From the NCBI GenBank assembly GCA_022376465.1, contig JACDTU010000001.1:2542001-2606000 (forward strand): a stretch of DNA of 64,000 nt. Direction: 5' to 3'. Positions 1 through 12,367 of this stretch are shown in pieces. Within the stretch, counting starts at the first letter, position 1. Each line of letters opens with the position of its first letter. The translations under genes were made by a program, and so were the position numbers. The notes under the pieces were generated by a model. That model ran no database searches. It had not been told where the DNA came from and saw only the letters and a list, made by a program, of their open reading frames with translations. The stretch is from Cubamyces lactineus. Its lineage: Eukaryota; Basidiomycota; Agaricomycetes; Polyporales; Polyporaceae.

Positions 1-382
1 GTAGCCTCCTTCGAGTCACTCAGCTTCACGTTCGATCTACTGGGGGCACAAGGGGGCCTCCCTCCTGCCCGTTCAGACTTCCAGCTACCATACACACGGA
101 TTACGCGCCGCATCCAGCAGTATAGCCTCCCGGCCCAGGATCCGACATCTTGGGAACAAAAAGAGATGAATGGTCCTTGTTGTGCACGCAGTGTGGCATG
201 ATCACGAGTGTCAGTGCTGAGTCCGGTCCTGCTCTTGCCCTTGTACTACTCGCGCAAGCCAAAATACAACGCCCGATCACCACCTACCGGTACGAAGACA
301 GGTGTGATCTCCTCATTTTACCCCGCTACGTCGTACTTCCCGCTACCCCCCAGACGCTGAAGAGAAGGCCATCTCCGCTGGT
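1..382. other. Left-edge non-coding stretch upstream of the HET gene
   Basis: No coding region is recognised here. The short open frames on both strands resemble no family I know. It most likely holds the promoter and 5' leader of the HET-domain gene that starts at 383, and possibly the end of a gene outside the window. Confidence 0.4.
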
Positions 383-2621
383 ATGAGGCTGCTCAACACC
401 GAGACGGGCCTGTTCCACGAGATTGCGCACCCTCTGGATCGAGTGTATACCATTCTGAGCCATACGTGGGATCCCAGAGGAGAGCAGTCGTACCAAGAGC
501 TTCGCAATATACAAGTTGCCTATGAGGTCCCCAGTGTGCTCAGAACACTACTATTCTGCATCGGGTACGTGCCATGTATCGGACTGTCCTACTATATATC
601 CGCACAATGCTCATCTCGCTGAAAGAACCCTTCTGCTCCATTTGCTTCCATCTTCGATCCAGTGCGGCAACGAAACGTCCTCTGCACCTATATCCACTCT
701 CCGCACTCGCTACTTGGTCGTTCCTCTGGCTTGGGCACGATCCTTGCTTGAAATCATCGGCCGCTCTTGGTCCACTTCTTCGGTCTTGACAGACCCCCGG
801 TTGTCTGAGAAGATCCGCGGGGCGTGTGCCTGCGCACGTGCTAATGGCCATAGGTACATCTGGATCGACTCGTGTTGCATTGACAAGAGCAGCAGCGCGG
901 AGCTCTCGGAGGCGATCAACGCGATGTATAATTGGTATCAATTCGCCGCCGTCTGCTACGTCTTCCTATCCGACGTCCCCGGAGATGTCAAGGTCGACGA
1001 AGACGAAGGAGACTTCTACTACAGCCGGTGGCATACTCGCGGATGGACCCTGCAAGAGCTCCTTGCGCCTGCAGTCGTGGTGTTCCTCTCGAAGGACTGG
1101 CGCTATCTCGGCACAAAGCTCACCCTTGCGCGGCAGCTCGAATACCGCCTGCACATACCGTACGTCGTTCTGACCCGTCAGATAGCGCCAGAGGCATACA
1201 GCGTCGCCCAACGGTTCTCATGGGCTGCTTTCCGCGAGACGACGCGAGTCGAGGACAGGGCATACTGCCTCTTGGGCCTTTTCGGAATCAACATGCCTCT
1301 CTTGTATGGGGAGGGCGACCGGGCCTTCCACCGGCTTCAACAAGCCATCTGGGCGCAAACAGCGGACCACACCATCTTCGCCTGGGGCCTGGGGGGTAGG
1401 TTCAGGGAAATCGCATGCCTTCAGCCGCCGCCCAGATTTTGGCCGACGCTCTGGACAAACAACAGCGTCCCTGGCCGCCGTGGCCACCACCGCCTTTCGT
1501 ACTTCTCGGATGTGTGCTCGCATCTTGCAACTCAACCGGCAGCTTTCGCGTTCAGGGAAGGGATGGTCAGCATCCCGAGCTCGGAATACAAGAGGCGGTT
1601 AGGTCGTCTACCTCTCAACCAGAGGGTGCAACCGACACCCCCTTCGCCTGGCGGACCCATTCATCTGCCACTCATACCTTTTGAAGCGTGTCTACCCTCG
1701 AGTGCCAAGGGGAGGTGTTTCTCTGGGCTGTACCTTGTGCCACTCGCATGCGAATGGATGACCGATCGGCCTGGTGACAAAGGAAACTTGGTTGCCATCG
1801 TCTGTTCCAAAGAGGGAGTGGCTCAGGCCCGGGATGACATCGACTCGGAGTCTGAGTCTGACTATGAGCCTGTGGCAGCAGCCCTCAAGGGGGGTTATGT
1901 TATCACGCCCTTGCCGAACGGGAGCGAAGTCAGCTACCGGACCGTTATCCTCACTCGCAGCGACCTCGATCGATGTCGGGAGTCGATCCAGTCTCTCGGC
2001 GTTCTGCCCAACAACTACATGCGCACTGGCACCTCCCAATCGCCTGCGATCACCCTCGTCACCCAGTCTGGCTTGGAGGATACCAGCGCGCACACATCAC
2101 CTACCGTGCACCTCGCTCAATGGTGTCGATCGTTGCTCGCCGCTCGAGGTTACGAGGCCGCCTCCCTCAGCCCTGTCGATCCGACATCCTACGGCGACGT
2201 ACCTATGCAAGAACCTATCTACGGCTTCAGGTTCACCCGAGCAGACGCCAGCGTCGACGCGGTCCTACAGTACTTCAAGCTCATCGTGCGGCACGACAGC
2301 GTACATGCGTGGACGTACGCGAGGTTTGGACTGGTGCGCAAAGGTGCTTCGCATCTCGACCGCCCGGACGTCTTCCTCGGGGTATCCGCGTGGGTATTGA
2401 TGTACGAGGGCCACAACAATTCCAGTGCCATCTATAGCGGCCCCGCGCACGGGCTGGAGTACCACTTCTCCGGGAGCTTGCGACGGGCCTCGGGCGACAC
2501 CTTTGAGTTGGGCCTCGATGTGGCAGAGATGCAGCTGGATCTGAACAGGACCGCGCTAGTACCGGCAACGGCGCGGAGGACAGCATCAATGGCAAAGATG
2601 CACGAGCAGCTGAGGCTGTAA
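383..2621 (+). CDS. HET-domain (heterokaryon incompatibility) protein
   Basis: The protein starts with MRLLNTETG and soon reads YTILSHTWDPRGEQSYQEL, the typical N-terminus of basidiomycete HET proteins. An intron follows, from a GGTACG donor near 560 to a CAG acceptor near 791. The long second exon carries the other HET blocks in order: YIWIDSCCIDK, then RGWTLQELLAP, then RETTRVEDRAYCLLGLF, then MPLLYGEGDRAFHRLQ. The family is known for NLR-associated or free-standing roles in non-self recognition and programmed cell death in fungi, but most basidiomycete members are untested. About 370 residues after the HET domain match nothing I recognise. The second exon is open to the TAA at 2619, so the gene looks intact. 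The exact splice donor is uncertain. Confidence 0.88.
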
Positions 2622-3166
2622 TGACAGCTGAGGCGATTGGCCGCTGAATTCTCCCCAGCTCTGTCCGCTCACGAGGCATTTAATGCCAGACTGAGTAGGG
2701 CGTTAGATGTTGTACTGCTAGCACAATCAGCACTCTTCTTATGGGAGATCTGTCCGTTGTTTGGATTGTGGAGTAGCGATGTCTGGTTTTTAGACACCGA
2801 AATCACATCAACGACGGAGCTCAATCTCTTGAACAATGCTGCTTTTTCCTCCCTTACCTCACTCAGTCTGCATTCCAGTCTGCATGTGTACCCTTTGACC
2901 CACCTAATCGGTGGCACTCTCACTCACCGTGCAGTCACTCGTAGGAATACGAGCTGCATTGTCTGTCATAGAGCACTGCCCTGAACGACACACCACGCTC
3001 TATACAGGGCTCCGCGTCTCATTGAGGAGAGCGACATACATGCCCTTAGCATACATACACAACACGTACTATACATCACCCCTGGAACGCAACTCCTCTC
3101 TTCGACGTCTCCGCCAGACCACCAGCTGCGTATCCAGTACCTATAGGATAGCAACATCATCAAACG
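2622..3166. other. Intergenic, convergent gene ends
   Basis: The sequence between the 3' end of the HET gene and the 3' end of the NOSIP-like gene. Only short, unconserved open frames are present and nothing else is recognised. Confidence 0.5.
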
Positions 3167-4522
3167 TTAGAAGTCGCATAGGAGGAATGCTGCCGCACCT
3201 TCTCGCGTGAGCTCAATGATGTCCTTGTCCCCGAGCTTCACGTCGCACACTATACATTGCATCGCGGGCTTCACGAGGGTATCTGTGCATGTCTTGCAGG
3301 TGACGTGCCCGCAGGACTTCATGACTGTAAAACGCAAATGATGTTAGCAATTCTGCGCGTGTGGCGTTATGGTCAAGTAGGGTGACCCACCATGCATGAG
3401 CGTGTTGTTCGAGAGCTGCTTCTTACACGATGGGCATATTGGGGGCCGCTCATCGTCCCGAGGCGTTTTGGGTTTGGGCTCCACGGACTGGTCCCCGGCC
3501 TCTGTCGCAGGAGTCGACTCTACTGACTTCGGCGGAATATTAGCCGAGCTCGTGTCGAACGTCCATTTAACCGGAATGAGATTTTTCCGTCTGCGATGGT
3601 GCAAGGGTAAGGACAGTCTGCGGGCACGATAGTCAGTAGGGATACGCACGTTAGTGGATGCGAAGGGTTTCCTCCGTGACATGTCGTCTGCAACTTCACG
3701 TCTGACAATGACGTTGGGGGCCCATGAGACGTGTAGGTCGGTGTCAAGGAGGGGAGCCAGAAGTCAGGCAGCTTGCTCTTCAGTGCTTCCGCCTGCTCCC
3801 GCTCGATCTGGCGCAGAGCTGCCTCCTCGGCCTCGCGTGTGAGGGTCTCTACTGCACTGGCATCGAAGTCGAACTTGCGCTTCGTTCCCCGTCCTAGGAT
3901 GCGTGGGCCCGTGGCATCAGAAACGGCACACGGATACTTGTGAAAGCGAGCAACGACGTACCTTCTGAGGACTCCGAACGCGCAGAAGTGGATATCATGG
4001 ACGTGGCCGCGAGACCCAGCTGCCCTCTCTCGAACTCACGCAACACCCGCTCGCGCGCGGCCTCCCGCGCACGCTGCCGCTCCTCCTCCGCCTCCTTCTT
4101 CATTGCCTCCAACCTGACCTTTTGCCGCTTGATGTCGTTTATTTGCGTCACTGCGGTAGCAGCGTTACCGTACATTAACACCTCCCGCAAAGCGATTGGA
4201 GCACGACGGCTTGATCAGCTTGAGTATCACGAACGTACCAAGGTCTGTCAGGGCGCATTCTCTGCAAAAGAGGTGGCCCTTCTGGCATGCGACTGGGTCG
4301 CGCGCGCGTTGGAGGCAGAGCGCGCAGGCATCGAAGCGACGCATGGACTCATTCCCAAGTCGTTGCTGAAGACAAGACGTTCCCAAAGCAAAGTCAGCGT
4401 CCACGCTGACCACAGTAATTGCGTAGGGGTATAAGTACCCGCTTCGTGCCGTAGTCGAGCTTCTTGTATTCGGCATATGAGAATATCGAGGACGCGGTGT
4501 TGTTCTTGCTGTGTTTCGTCAT
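3167..4522 (-). CDS. NOSIP-like U-box/RING zinc-finger protein
   Basis: The start MTKHSKNNT, followed by YAEYKKLDYGTKR, is the conserved opening of nitric oxide synthase-interacting protein homologues. The spliced exons then give a first zinc-binding half (DACALCLQRARDPV, GHLFCRECAL), a charged coiled coil (RLEAMKKEAEEERQRAREAA), and a C-terminal RING-like half: ICPSCKKQLSNNTLMHG, then SCGHVTCKTCTDTLVKPAMQ, ending KDIIELTREG and a stop at 3167-3169. Animal and plant homologues are nuclear E3 ubiquitin ligases with splicing-linked roles; fungi lack the animal NOS partner, so the name is historical. At least four introns interrupt the frame. All metal-ligand blocks are present, so the gene appears functional. 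Confidence 0.9.
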
Positions 4523-5124
4523 GTTGTCCTTCGCGAGGCCGTCTAGCCGCTCTTTGACTAAGTAACAAGGCCGCGGAGTACCAGAAAGCGTATACAGGGG
4601 AAGAAGCCTATGAAGAGAGGAGGAGCTGCCTTGAGCAGCTCGAGGCCGGGAGCGAGATGCGTGGTATGCGGAAGAGGTGTGTGGAGTGTCATAGACGCCC
4701 ATCGACTTAGACCTTGCTGGACTCTTTTGGCTATCACGAATGTTCACAACGCAATCGACATGTACACTAACACGCCAAGCGGAGCATGCGTCGTAAGGGA
4801 CTGGATGATGAATGCCAAGCTCTGCTTGGGGCGTACTGATGCATAATACGCCGCTACATTGGATCGCACTGTAGCTCGGACGTCACACCTACTACTCGTA
4901 GTATGGGCGAGAGAACTGAATTGGTACAACGAAACCAGGTGAGGGAACGGTGACAGTGGGAGTACTGGCAGTTGAAGCGGAACGGTGCAAGAAACGGAAC
5001 GGCATCGTCACTTGAAGCATATGGAGAATCGTCGCGAGATAGAATGGGAGACAACATAATCTGCACTTGAGAAGCGCACGGGCACGTTGCGGAGATACCG
5101 AGATATCAATAACCAGCACGATAC
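4523..5124. other. Intergenic between NOSIP-like and FunK1 copy 1
   Basis: Both neighbours lie on the minus strand, so this holds the 3' end of the kinase gene and the promoter of the NOSIP-like gene. The kinase C-terminus ends early here compared with its two paralogues, so an unrecognised last exon could lie in this stretch. No other feature is seen. Confidence 0.35.
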
Positions 5125-7595
5125 CTACGTCAAGACTGGTGTGAACGAAGAGGAAGTCGGCTCATGATCAGGAATTTGATCGTCCAACTTCACCAATTTG
5201 GGCCAATCCCTCTGCCGCAGCGCTTTGTCGAAGGCAGCGAGAATGGCGCTATGGGTGCCAAGAGGGGGTTTGAGGGGAGGCAGCCCGTCAGCGGCTGCTA
5301 TGCCGTCGACACATACTGATTCCAGGGTGTCCTTTTCTGCTGCTTCAATGAGGCTTTCTACCGGGAGCCGCTCGTAGTGAGTCTTGCAGATGGCGGTCAG
5401 CTCATCGAGCAGAAAAATGAAGGGGTGGGTGGATGGATACTTGTGGAGGAAGAACCTGAACCCCTCTGAGACGTATTGCCACTTGAAGGAGCTGCCTAGA
5501 TATCGTGGGGTCGGCGGATCATAGATGTTCATGATTCGTCCGGCAAGCAAATGACGATTAGCGGTATCAGCGTTTGGCAGGTGCTTCAGGGCAAGCCAGT
5601 TGAGGATATGCATAACGGACTCGAGATCGTCGGAGAGAACGTGCGGCTTCGACCGATATATGGTCAGAGCACCGGAAAGGAACTGCCATGTACCCTATAC
5701 CGAGATGAGCTTTGCAATATGGCAAATCATATGACAACTTACCGAGCGAGAGGGCTGAGAGGCGTTCGGGTGGAGAACAAACTTTTTCTCCTTAGCTAGA
5801 TCCCAATCTGATAAGAGACCGATGATCTCAGGCTTCGGGACAGCAGGTTTCTCATAAATGAGAATGTTTCCAACGCTGAGATCACGATGAAGGATTCCAT
5901 GGTCCTCCCACGCCGATTGATGCGCTACTCATTCGTCAGCTTCGTCCTGCTAGAAGATCTGAGAACGCACCTCGGAGAGCATCGCGCACGACAGAGACAA
6001 GTTCGCGCCAATCACTGAACGATTGCAAGCGGCGGCAGACCTCCTTCATGACGAGACGCACATGCACTCTGACTGGAAGAGGAGTAGTGAACCTCCCTGA
6101 CAACGTCTTCTGAGTACTGTCTCGACGATCCATGCGAACGTCGCCACCCCCCAGCAACGTAGGAACAAACTTGCATGGGTTGTTCCCATCGTTAGAGAGT
6201 TCCAGATATACGTCATACTCTGATAAATGATCAGCGAGCTCGGCCCGCCAGTAATCTTTGATGAAGACGATAGTATCCCGGATCACGTCATAGGCAGCGA
6301 AACCTCGAGTGCCTCTTCCTGTCATGGAGTGACTCCGGAAGAGAGGTCGGCCGATTAGGAAGAAGCGCGTCGAGACAGCGGAGCGTTTGCGAACAGTTTG
6401 ATCGTCCGAGGACCACCTGCCGGTGATGGCCAGCTTGAAGATGGGCCATCCCGGTGTCACAGCTTTCTGCAGGATGGAGTGAAGGAAAGGGTCGTTCACG
6501 TATCTGGCCGGGAGTTTTCGAAACATATCCGCATCGTCCTGAGAGGCGAGCGTGGCGGTTGGATCAAAGCCACGCTCTTCAGGGGACGCATTGGCGTACC
6601 GATAGATGAATGTCGCGAGGGGTAAAGGGTTCTCGACGTAGTCGAACGGTTCCGATACCAATGCCGCCGTTCGATCAACCCGGATGAGGCGCGCTCGATG
6701 ACGGAACACAGATATGATGTACGCGAAGCATCGATGTTGACGCGAGCACATCTCGCGAGCATACTCGAGGATTTGACCTCTAGCGTCTTCGTGGGCTGTG
6801 CCATCGGGAAGAGGATCGGAGCTCTGCTCAAATGAGAATGGACGCAAATCTGAGCTATGCTTCGCTTCGACCATCAACTCGGCATGAGCCCATATAGTCC
6901 TTGCCACATGCGACGAAGCTGTAGCCGTTGCGGAAACAAAATCGATGCAACCCACGTGAGCACTTGGCGCGATCATAGAATGGCCAGATCTCACCTGGCC
7001 GGTCCGGTAAAAGGAAGGACTTCCGGGCTTCGTCGGTGTCTTGGTACATTACAAGGTCGGGCCTGCCTCTGTTCTCATCGCCATCCGCCGCTGTGCCCTT
7101 AGCGATTGTATCCTCATGACTGCCAGTGACTTTCATTACGAAGCTCTTGTCCCTGCCGCAAGCGGCTAGGAGATCATTGAAACCCTTACACTGTAGGAGC
7201 CGGTGAGACTGGAGACCATTCACCAAACAAGGGCTGAATGGTGAACCTACAAGTCCTGGATACATGCCAGCCTCCTTGCTATCCAGCGCGACATCGAAAG
7301 GCTTCACTTTTGACCGAACATCATCCGGCAAGTCGTCGCCGGGCAGGCAAGTCTCCAACCATCCTGAGACGTCGGAGAACTCCACGAAGGACATTTCCCT
7401 AGCGAGAGAGATGCGGCGTTCTGTGGCGGCTGCTTTGGCGTCGGCGTCCGGGATAAAGGAGGTCTTGAAATTGGAATAGCTCGATAACTTCTGACTAACC
7501 CAAGTTCCGCTGTGCAAACGGGCGACCCGGGGATCTTGAACTGTAGAACGCGAGAGTGTCTGCAACGTGAAGGTACGAGGCGCCCTGTGTGCCAT
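5125..7595 (-). CDS. FunK1-type protein kinase, copy 1
   Basis: Spliced exons give the full fungal-specific FunK1 layout. The N-terminal region contains EMSFVEFSDVSGWLETCLPG and KGFNDLLAACGRDKSFVMKV. The core contains EDARGQILEYAREMCSRQHR, then FRSHSMTGRGTRGFAAYDV, then VFIKDYWRAEL with the likely ATP-binding lysine. The catalytic loop is HRDLSVGNILIYEKP, and SDWDLA stands where classical kinases have DFG. The C-lobe includes HILNWLALKHL. I chose ATG 7595 over the in-frame ATG at 7649 because a TATA-like element sits at 7661-7668, so transcription should start near 7630. The family is a lineage-expanded fungal kinase group with largely unknown substrates. The C-terminus is shorter than in copies 2 and 3 and lacks their basic tail. 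Confidence 0.88.
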
Positions 7596-7660
7596 AGTCA
7601 GGGATGTCAGTCGAGTGAGGGGAGATGAGAGTGTGTTGATGATGTTCACCCTTCAACGTG

Positions 7661-7668
7661 GCTTTTAT
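7661..7668 (-). promoter_or_regulatory. TATA-like element of FunK1 copy 1
   Basis: CATAAAAG on the minus strand, 66-73 bp upstream of the chosen ATG at 7595. The spacing resembles that of the TATA box and ATG in FunK1 copy 2. It favours 7595 over 7649 as the start codon. Confidence 0.45.
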
Positions 7669-10125
7669 GGATTGGGCGTGAAGTGGGCTAGAGAAGGTAG
7701 GTCGTCCGCGAACAGTGCTAGGACTGAGCAACCTCCGTGAGGTAGTGAGCACAAGGATACAGAATCTCGAGCTTTCAGGAAGCATGGAACGCACCGTGTT
7801 TCGACCGGATGACAGTACTTGACGCCCAGGATCAAACAATAGACTTGAGCACGTTTCTGACGGCGACAGAGCCTGACCTGAACAACGCGGATGCGGACTA
7901 TAACACTATTGTCATGAAGTGGCGGCAGTTCGCTGAACCACGTCACGGTCGCCCGGGATACAAGACACGTGCTCCAGATTCGGCTTGTGCGCTCGCCCAA
8001 AAAGGCAGCTGGTGGGCTTCGTGGCGCATGACTCTCAAGTCGCTCCCATTCCCCACCCGATGCGCGCTCGCGAATACAATACATCACCCAGGAACAACCA
8101 TGGTCGAATCGCTCGGTTGGAAGACAATTGCTAAGGATACATGGAGCATAGTGGCTGCCATAGAAACAGCGTACTTTCATATCTAGGTGCTCTCATCACA
8201 CACTCTTCCTATGCACCTATCCGGAATTTCTGATATATGGGCAGCCAGCGTATTGTCTCATACAATAGACAGCTCAGAAGGCTATCTAGATTCTATGTTG
8301 GGATGCGCTAGCCTAAGGTTCGATACCAGGACAACACTAGTACTAGGGGATCCGACACCCGACAAGGACAAAAAACATGCTATGAAAGAGCACTAGCTCA
8401 GGTACGACAAAACAACGAAACCGCGTTGTACAACGAGACGCTCTCACACCAACCAGATGGCCAATGGCGATTCTTCTGCATGAGGAACACAAGCGCGAAC
8501 TACGGATGCTTGCGTCGTGCATGAGACGCGCTGCCCCTTCAAGCGGACACCCGAGTTTGTGGCGTGCGAGTCACCGCAGGAGTCAAGCTGCTGCACAACC
8601 TCTGCTCCGCGTGGCGTAACGGGGATCCACAGATGCCGACGTACAATCCAGATGTAGTCCACTGGAGACGGTCCACAAAGCGATGTGGTATTCATAAACG
8701 CGTGCTTGCTTGCGAGAGGACTCAGTAGTGCCCCACAATGAGTGTAGTGCTATTCAGGTCATTCGACTGACGTCTTATCGATGTAAGTATCGATGTCAAG
8801 CCGTGAATTCACTCACGCACGCTGTGGATCTGATACAAGTATGCAGAGAACTTGCAACGACTGCTAGGCGAGCACCATGTCGACGGCCTGCTGTGCGTTC
8901 AAGCGACTCCAGCCAGGGCGGCCCAGACGCCGCGGCATGGCTGTGGGACCGTCTGACCGATCTGGTCGCACGCAGAAGCACGGGCCAGGCATAGAAAATG
9001 CTGCGGTAGCGCATCCGGTACCATTGGCAGACGTTCGTCTTCCCATCACCTATCGGCCAAATCCTCGAGCGGTCCTTGAGTCTGCTCGGGGGCAGCAGGA
9101 TTGGCACCTGCTGTGATCATAGCGCAGGTAGGAGGCTGCAATGGGTGTTGGAAGTCCCTCAGACGAGCGACACAACCAGCCCACATGGCGGTGCTCCGGG
9201 TTTGTCTACCTAGAACGGGGGCAAAGCGGGATCTGGTTGCACTGGATCCTGGGCTGCCGGCCGTCGTAAGCCTGATGTCGCTATGCCCACTTGGTACGAG
9301 GGTGACGGGTTGTACCCTGACGTCTACCCAGGAGAAGTTGTGTTCCGTCGTTCAGAGTCATTGATGGTACGTCCCACAACATGCCCCCAAGCCACGCATT
9401 GAATGTCCACTAGTACTAACATGTCCGGCGCCACTTGATCAGGTCTACATGTTGAAGCGACAACGGCCGTACATATTGCTCATCGCCGAAGATATCGCTG
9501 CATCGCAAGGCGGCTCAATGTGCGTGCCTTCCGAGCTCTTGCGTTATCTCGCTCACATCAGACTCACAGCAAAACGAGGTGGAGATGCGGGCAGGGTTGA
9601 GCGGCGTTTAGGGATCGATCCCACTCAGACCGAACGTCGGGTATGCTTTCCTCCGATCATTGAAGGGCGAATTCTGAGTGACTTGTGTAGCAGCCAAGCT
9701 TCATAATATCAACCTATATCTCATCACCCTTTGTCGCGCTGCTGAACCAATGCTATTCTATGTGTTGCCGTCTGTCCTGCGCTCCCATTGGGGCCTGAGT
9801 AATCCCCGCTGGGGTTTGGATACGCAACCGCAGCAATTGCTGCTTAAGCTACTGCGAGTGCGTGCGCAAGACTACACTGAATGTAGAATGATTGTCTGTA
9901 ATTGTACACAAGTTCTGCGAGATGGCGAATGCGTTATGACAAAAGAAACAACAACAGTATGGCGATACAATAGCACAGCTCGGAGCACAGTACTAGATAA
10001 GACCCGACCGTCCAGTCCCTCCCAGAGGGCTTATAGCAACGCCAACCCAAGAGATTACTTACATTTCCACCCGTCCCCTCCTATGCGAGTTCCAGATGCG
10101 TTGAATAGCTGCTGATGATTGATGA
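7669..10125. other. 2.5-kb stretch without a recognised gene
   Basis: Open frames here are all under about 175 codons, overlap in conflicting frames, and show no family motifs or splice-linked conserved blocks. I see no terminal repeats, no simple-sequence array and no tRNA. It may be an old, decayed insertion or a long intergenic spacer between the upstream regions of the kinase and the 3' end of the next gene. Confidence 0.35.
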
Positions 10126-12158
10126 TTAAATGCGCGCAGCGAACAGGCCAAAGCCGACTCCCGCACAGAACGCGCCGACCAGGGCCAGCCCTACGCCGAA
10201 GGCGAACCCAAAACCCATTCGTCCGCTCCGACGCTTGGCCTCCTCTCGCACAGCGGGACTAGAAGCACTCCCACTTGCAGATTCACGGAATCCCAGCGAG
10301 CGTGTGACGCGTGCACGGAAAGCGTCCAATAAGGACACCGAGAAGATGAAGAGGGATGGGAGGTGTAGCGGGTCGAACGCAGTTCCAGAGGGACAGCGCG
10401 GCGACAGCAGCCCGCCTTGGTCTGCGTCGTGGGGCATAGGCGTATCGAGTCCCGCACCCGCTGTGTCTGGGGTGATGTCCGTGTCTCTCTGCGAGAAGTA
10501 TGAGGTCGCCTGTCGTGCGCCCCGGCCAAGCGTAGGGAGAGAGGTGAGAGGGGCAATGCGACGGATCGTCCCAGCGCGGCGTCGACGCAGGTGGAGAGCG
10601 ACCTCTTGAGACAGGCTGCCTTCCCATTGCGCCTCCCAGGCACCCTTGTCCCACCAGCCCGCCTTGTCTTCGCTGCTGTCCCGATCGGCCTTGGGCCCTG
10701 AAGAGGATTGTAATGTCGAAGAGGACGACACGCCCCAATGGACGCGCTCGACAGCGCGCTCGACTTCACGCCAGCGGAGGAACCGCGCAGCGGCCTCTGC
10801 GCGCAGAGCGGCGAGCGTGCTTGGGGTGCGAAACAGGCCCGTCCGAAGCGCGTCCAAGGATGCAGGGCGGAACGCAGAAAGATGTGGAGAAGAGACCTTG
10901 TAGGAAATATTGGGGAGTCGGCTCAGGGGTGAACTCGTGGAAGGCAGAATGATTATGGGTATATGTGAACTGAGTGCCTCGATTAGCGTCTTCTCCGCAG
11001 ATGATAGCGCTGCCATAAATGCGGATCAGTGCACTGAGAGAACGCCAGGCGAGAGTGGGCTTCACCTGGGGTCGCAAGTAATACTAGAGCCGAGTAAAGA
11101 GGAGTTGATGATGACGATAGAAGTTGAGCGACTGGACCGTTTGGCGGCTGTTCACGGTCCAGAATGTCCAGGACTTGATAGAACGGTGAGTGTATGACTG
11201 GAAGGACGCGCTCTACGACGGTCTCAACCTACACGTAGAGTCAGCATGTGAATACAGGGTGCATCTATCCAGATACTACCGCGGTGACGACATTGAAACG
11301 GCCTCGACTGAGAAGCTGACACAGGCTCGGCCCGGGACAGACTCCAGCCGGGTCCCAGTGAATGACCGTTGCGCATAGTGTACGTACCTCGCCGTAGGGG
11401 TCATATGGAGGGAGCTCGACCAGTTCCACATTTCGCGCGGGCTCGACGCGTTCTAGCCCATGCGCGTCGCGGTGCTCGACCCAATGCGTGGACGCGCGAA
11501 GAGTGGCTTTGCGCTTTCCTCGCGCACTACTCCCACCAGCGCGCGGGTCTTCTTCCCAGATGCCGACCTCGACCACGTCCTCGTTGTCGTCGACCAGCTG
11601 CGAAGCGATTGCGTTGGTGTCTGTCCCCTTCGGTCCCAACAGGAGCAACCGCAGCTCTCCGAGAGTCTGCCCGTAGGGCGTCGGCCTGCGAGATGGTGAG
11701 GGTAGTGTGAGTGAGGGTATTACGAGGCCGCTCGTCGAGTCTCCTAGTTCGCTCTCTGCTTCCGAGTGTGGGTGGGGATGTGGCGGAGATGCCGGAACTG
11801 AAGAGAAGAGGAACGAGGAGGAAACCGACGGAAAGGAAGATACAGAGTCTCCAGAGGGACTTCCTGGTTCTGATTGCCCAAACGCGCTGTGAGGTGATGG
11901 CGGATTGTGCAGGTACGTGTCCACATGTTCGCGCTCTTGACTGTGGGGAGGTTGGGGTAGCATGGCCATGTCGAGATGGTGCAGACCGCGGATGGTGGAT
12001 GCGCTCGTACTTGGTTGGTGCTCTTCAACCATCTCCACCATCTTACAGCTGTGGCGTGTGGATGTATGCGGTAGGGGATGGTGGAGGTAGGAGGAAGAGG
12101 AGGAGGTGAATGCAGGGGCCGCAGATCCTCGAATCGGGCGAGAGAGCTGCTGAAGCAC
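10126..12158 (-). CDS. Unknown protein, degenerate P-loop and C-terminal membrane helix
   Basis: Three exons can be joined by clear GT-AG sites: exon 1 12158-11388, exon 2 from 11228, and a last exon from near 11008 to 10126, giving about 600 residues. The first ~130 residues are Ser/Pro/His-rich and probably disordered. Then LRLLLLGPKGTDTNAIASQL looks like a beta strand plus P-loop of a small GTPase fold, but the Walker lysine position is not canonical. Exon 2 gives FYQVLDILDREQ and a hydrophobic strand ending LVLLATP; exon 3 adds HIPIIILP. The C-terminus has a Gly/Phe/Ala-rich transmembrane helix (about 25 residues, ending FGLFAARI), suggesting tail anchoring. I recognise no named family. 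Start alternatives exist at in-frame ATGs downstream. Confidence 0.6.
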
Positions 12159-12367
12159 GCCACTGATCGCATCCCTGATCCATGTGTTTCAATATCTAAT
12201 CAGATTAGATACAGTTGTCCAAACGCCAGCACGTGACTACGACGCGACTTGGTCGCGATGCCCGGCGGCGAAGTTGCTTGACGTTTGCCCTTGTCCTCCG
12301 CCCTCAACCATCCACTCTCCAGTTGCTCGAGCACGCTCCGTCGCTCGCCGCTGGCCTCTCTAAGAAG

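Noticed and set aside
7596..7649. In-frame upstream ATG at 7649 for FunK1 copy 1
   Set aside because: It would lie upstream of the transcript start expected from the TATA-like element at 7661-7668, and the 7595 start gives an N-terminus of the same length as copy 2.
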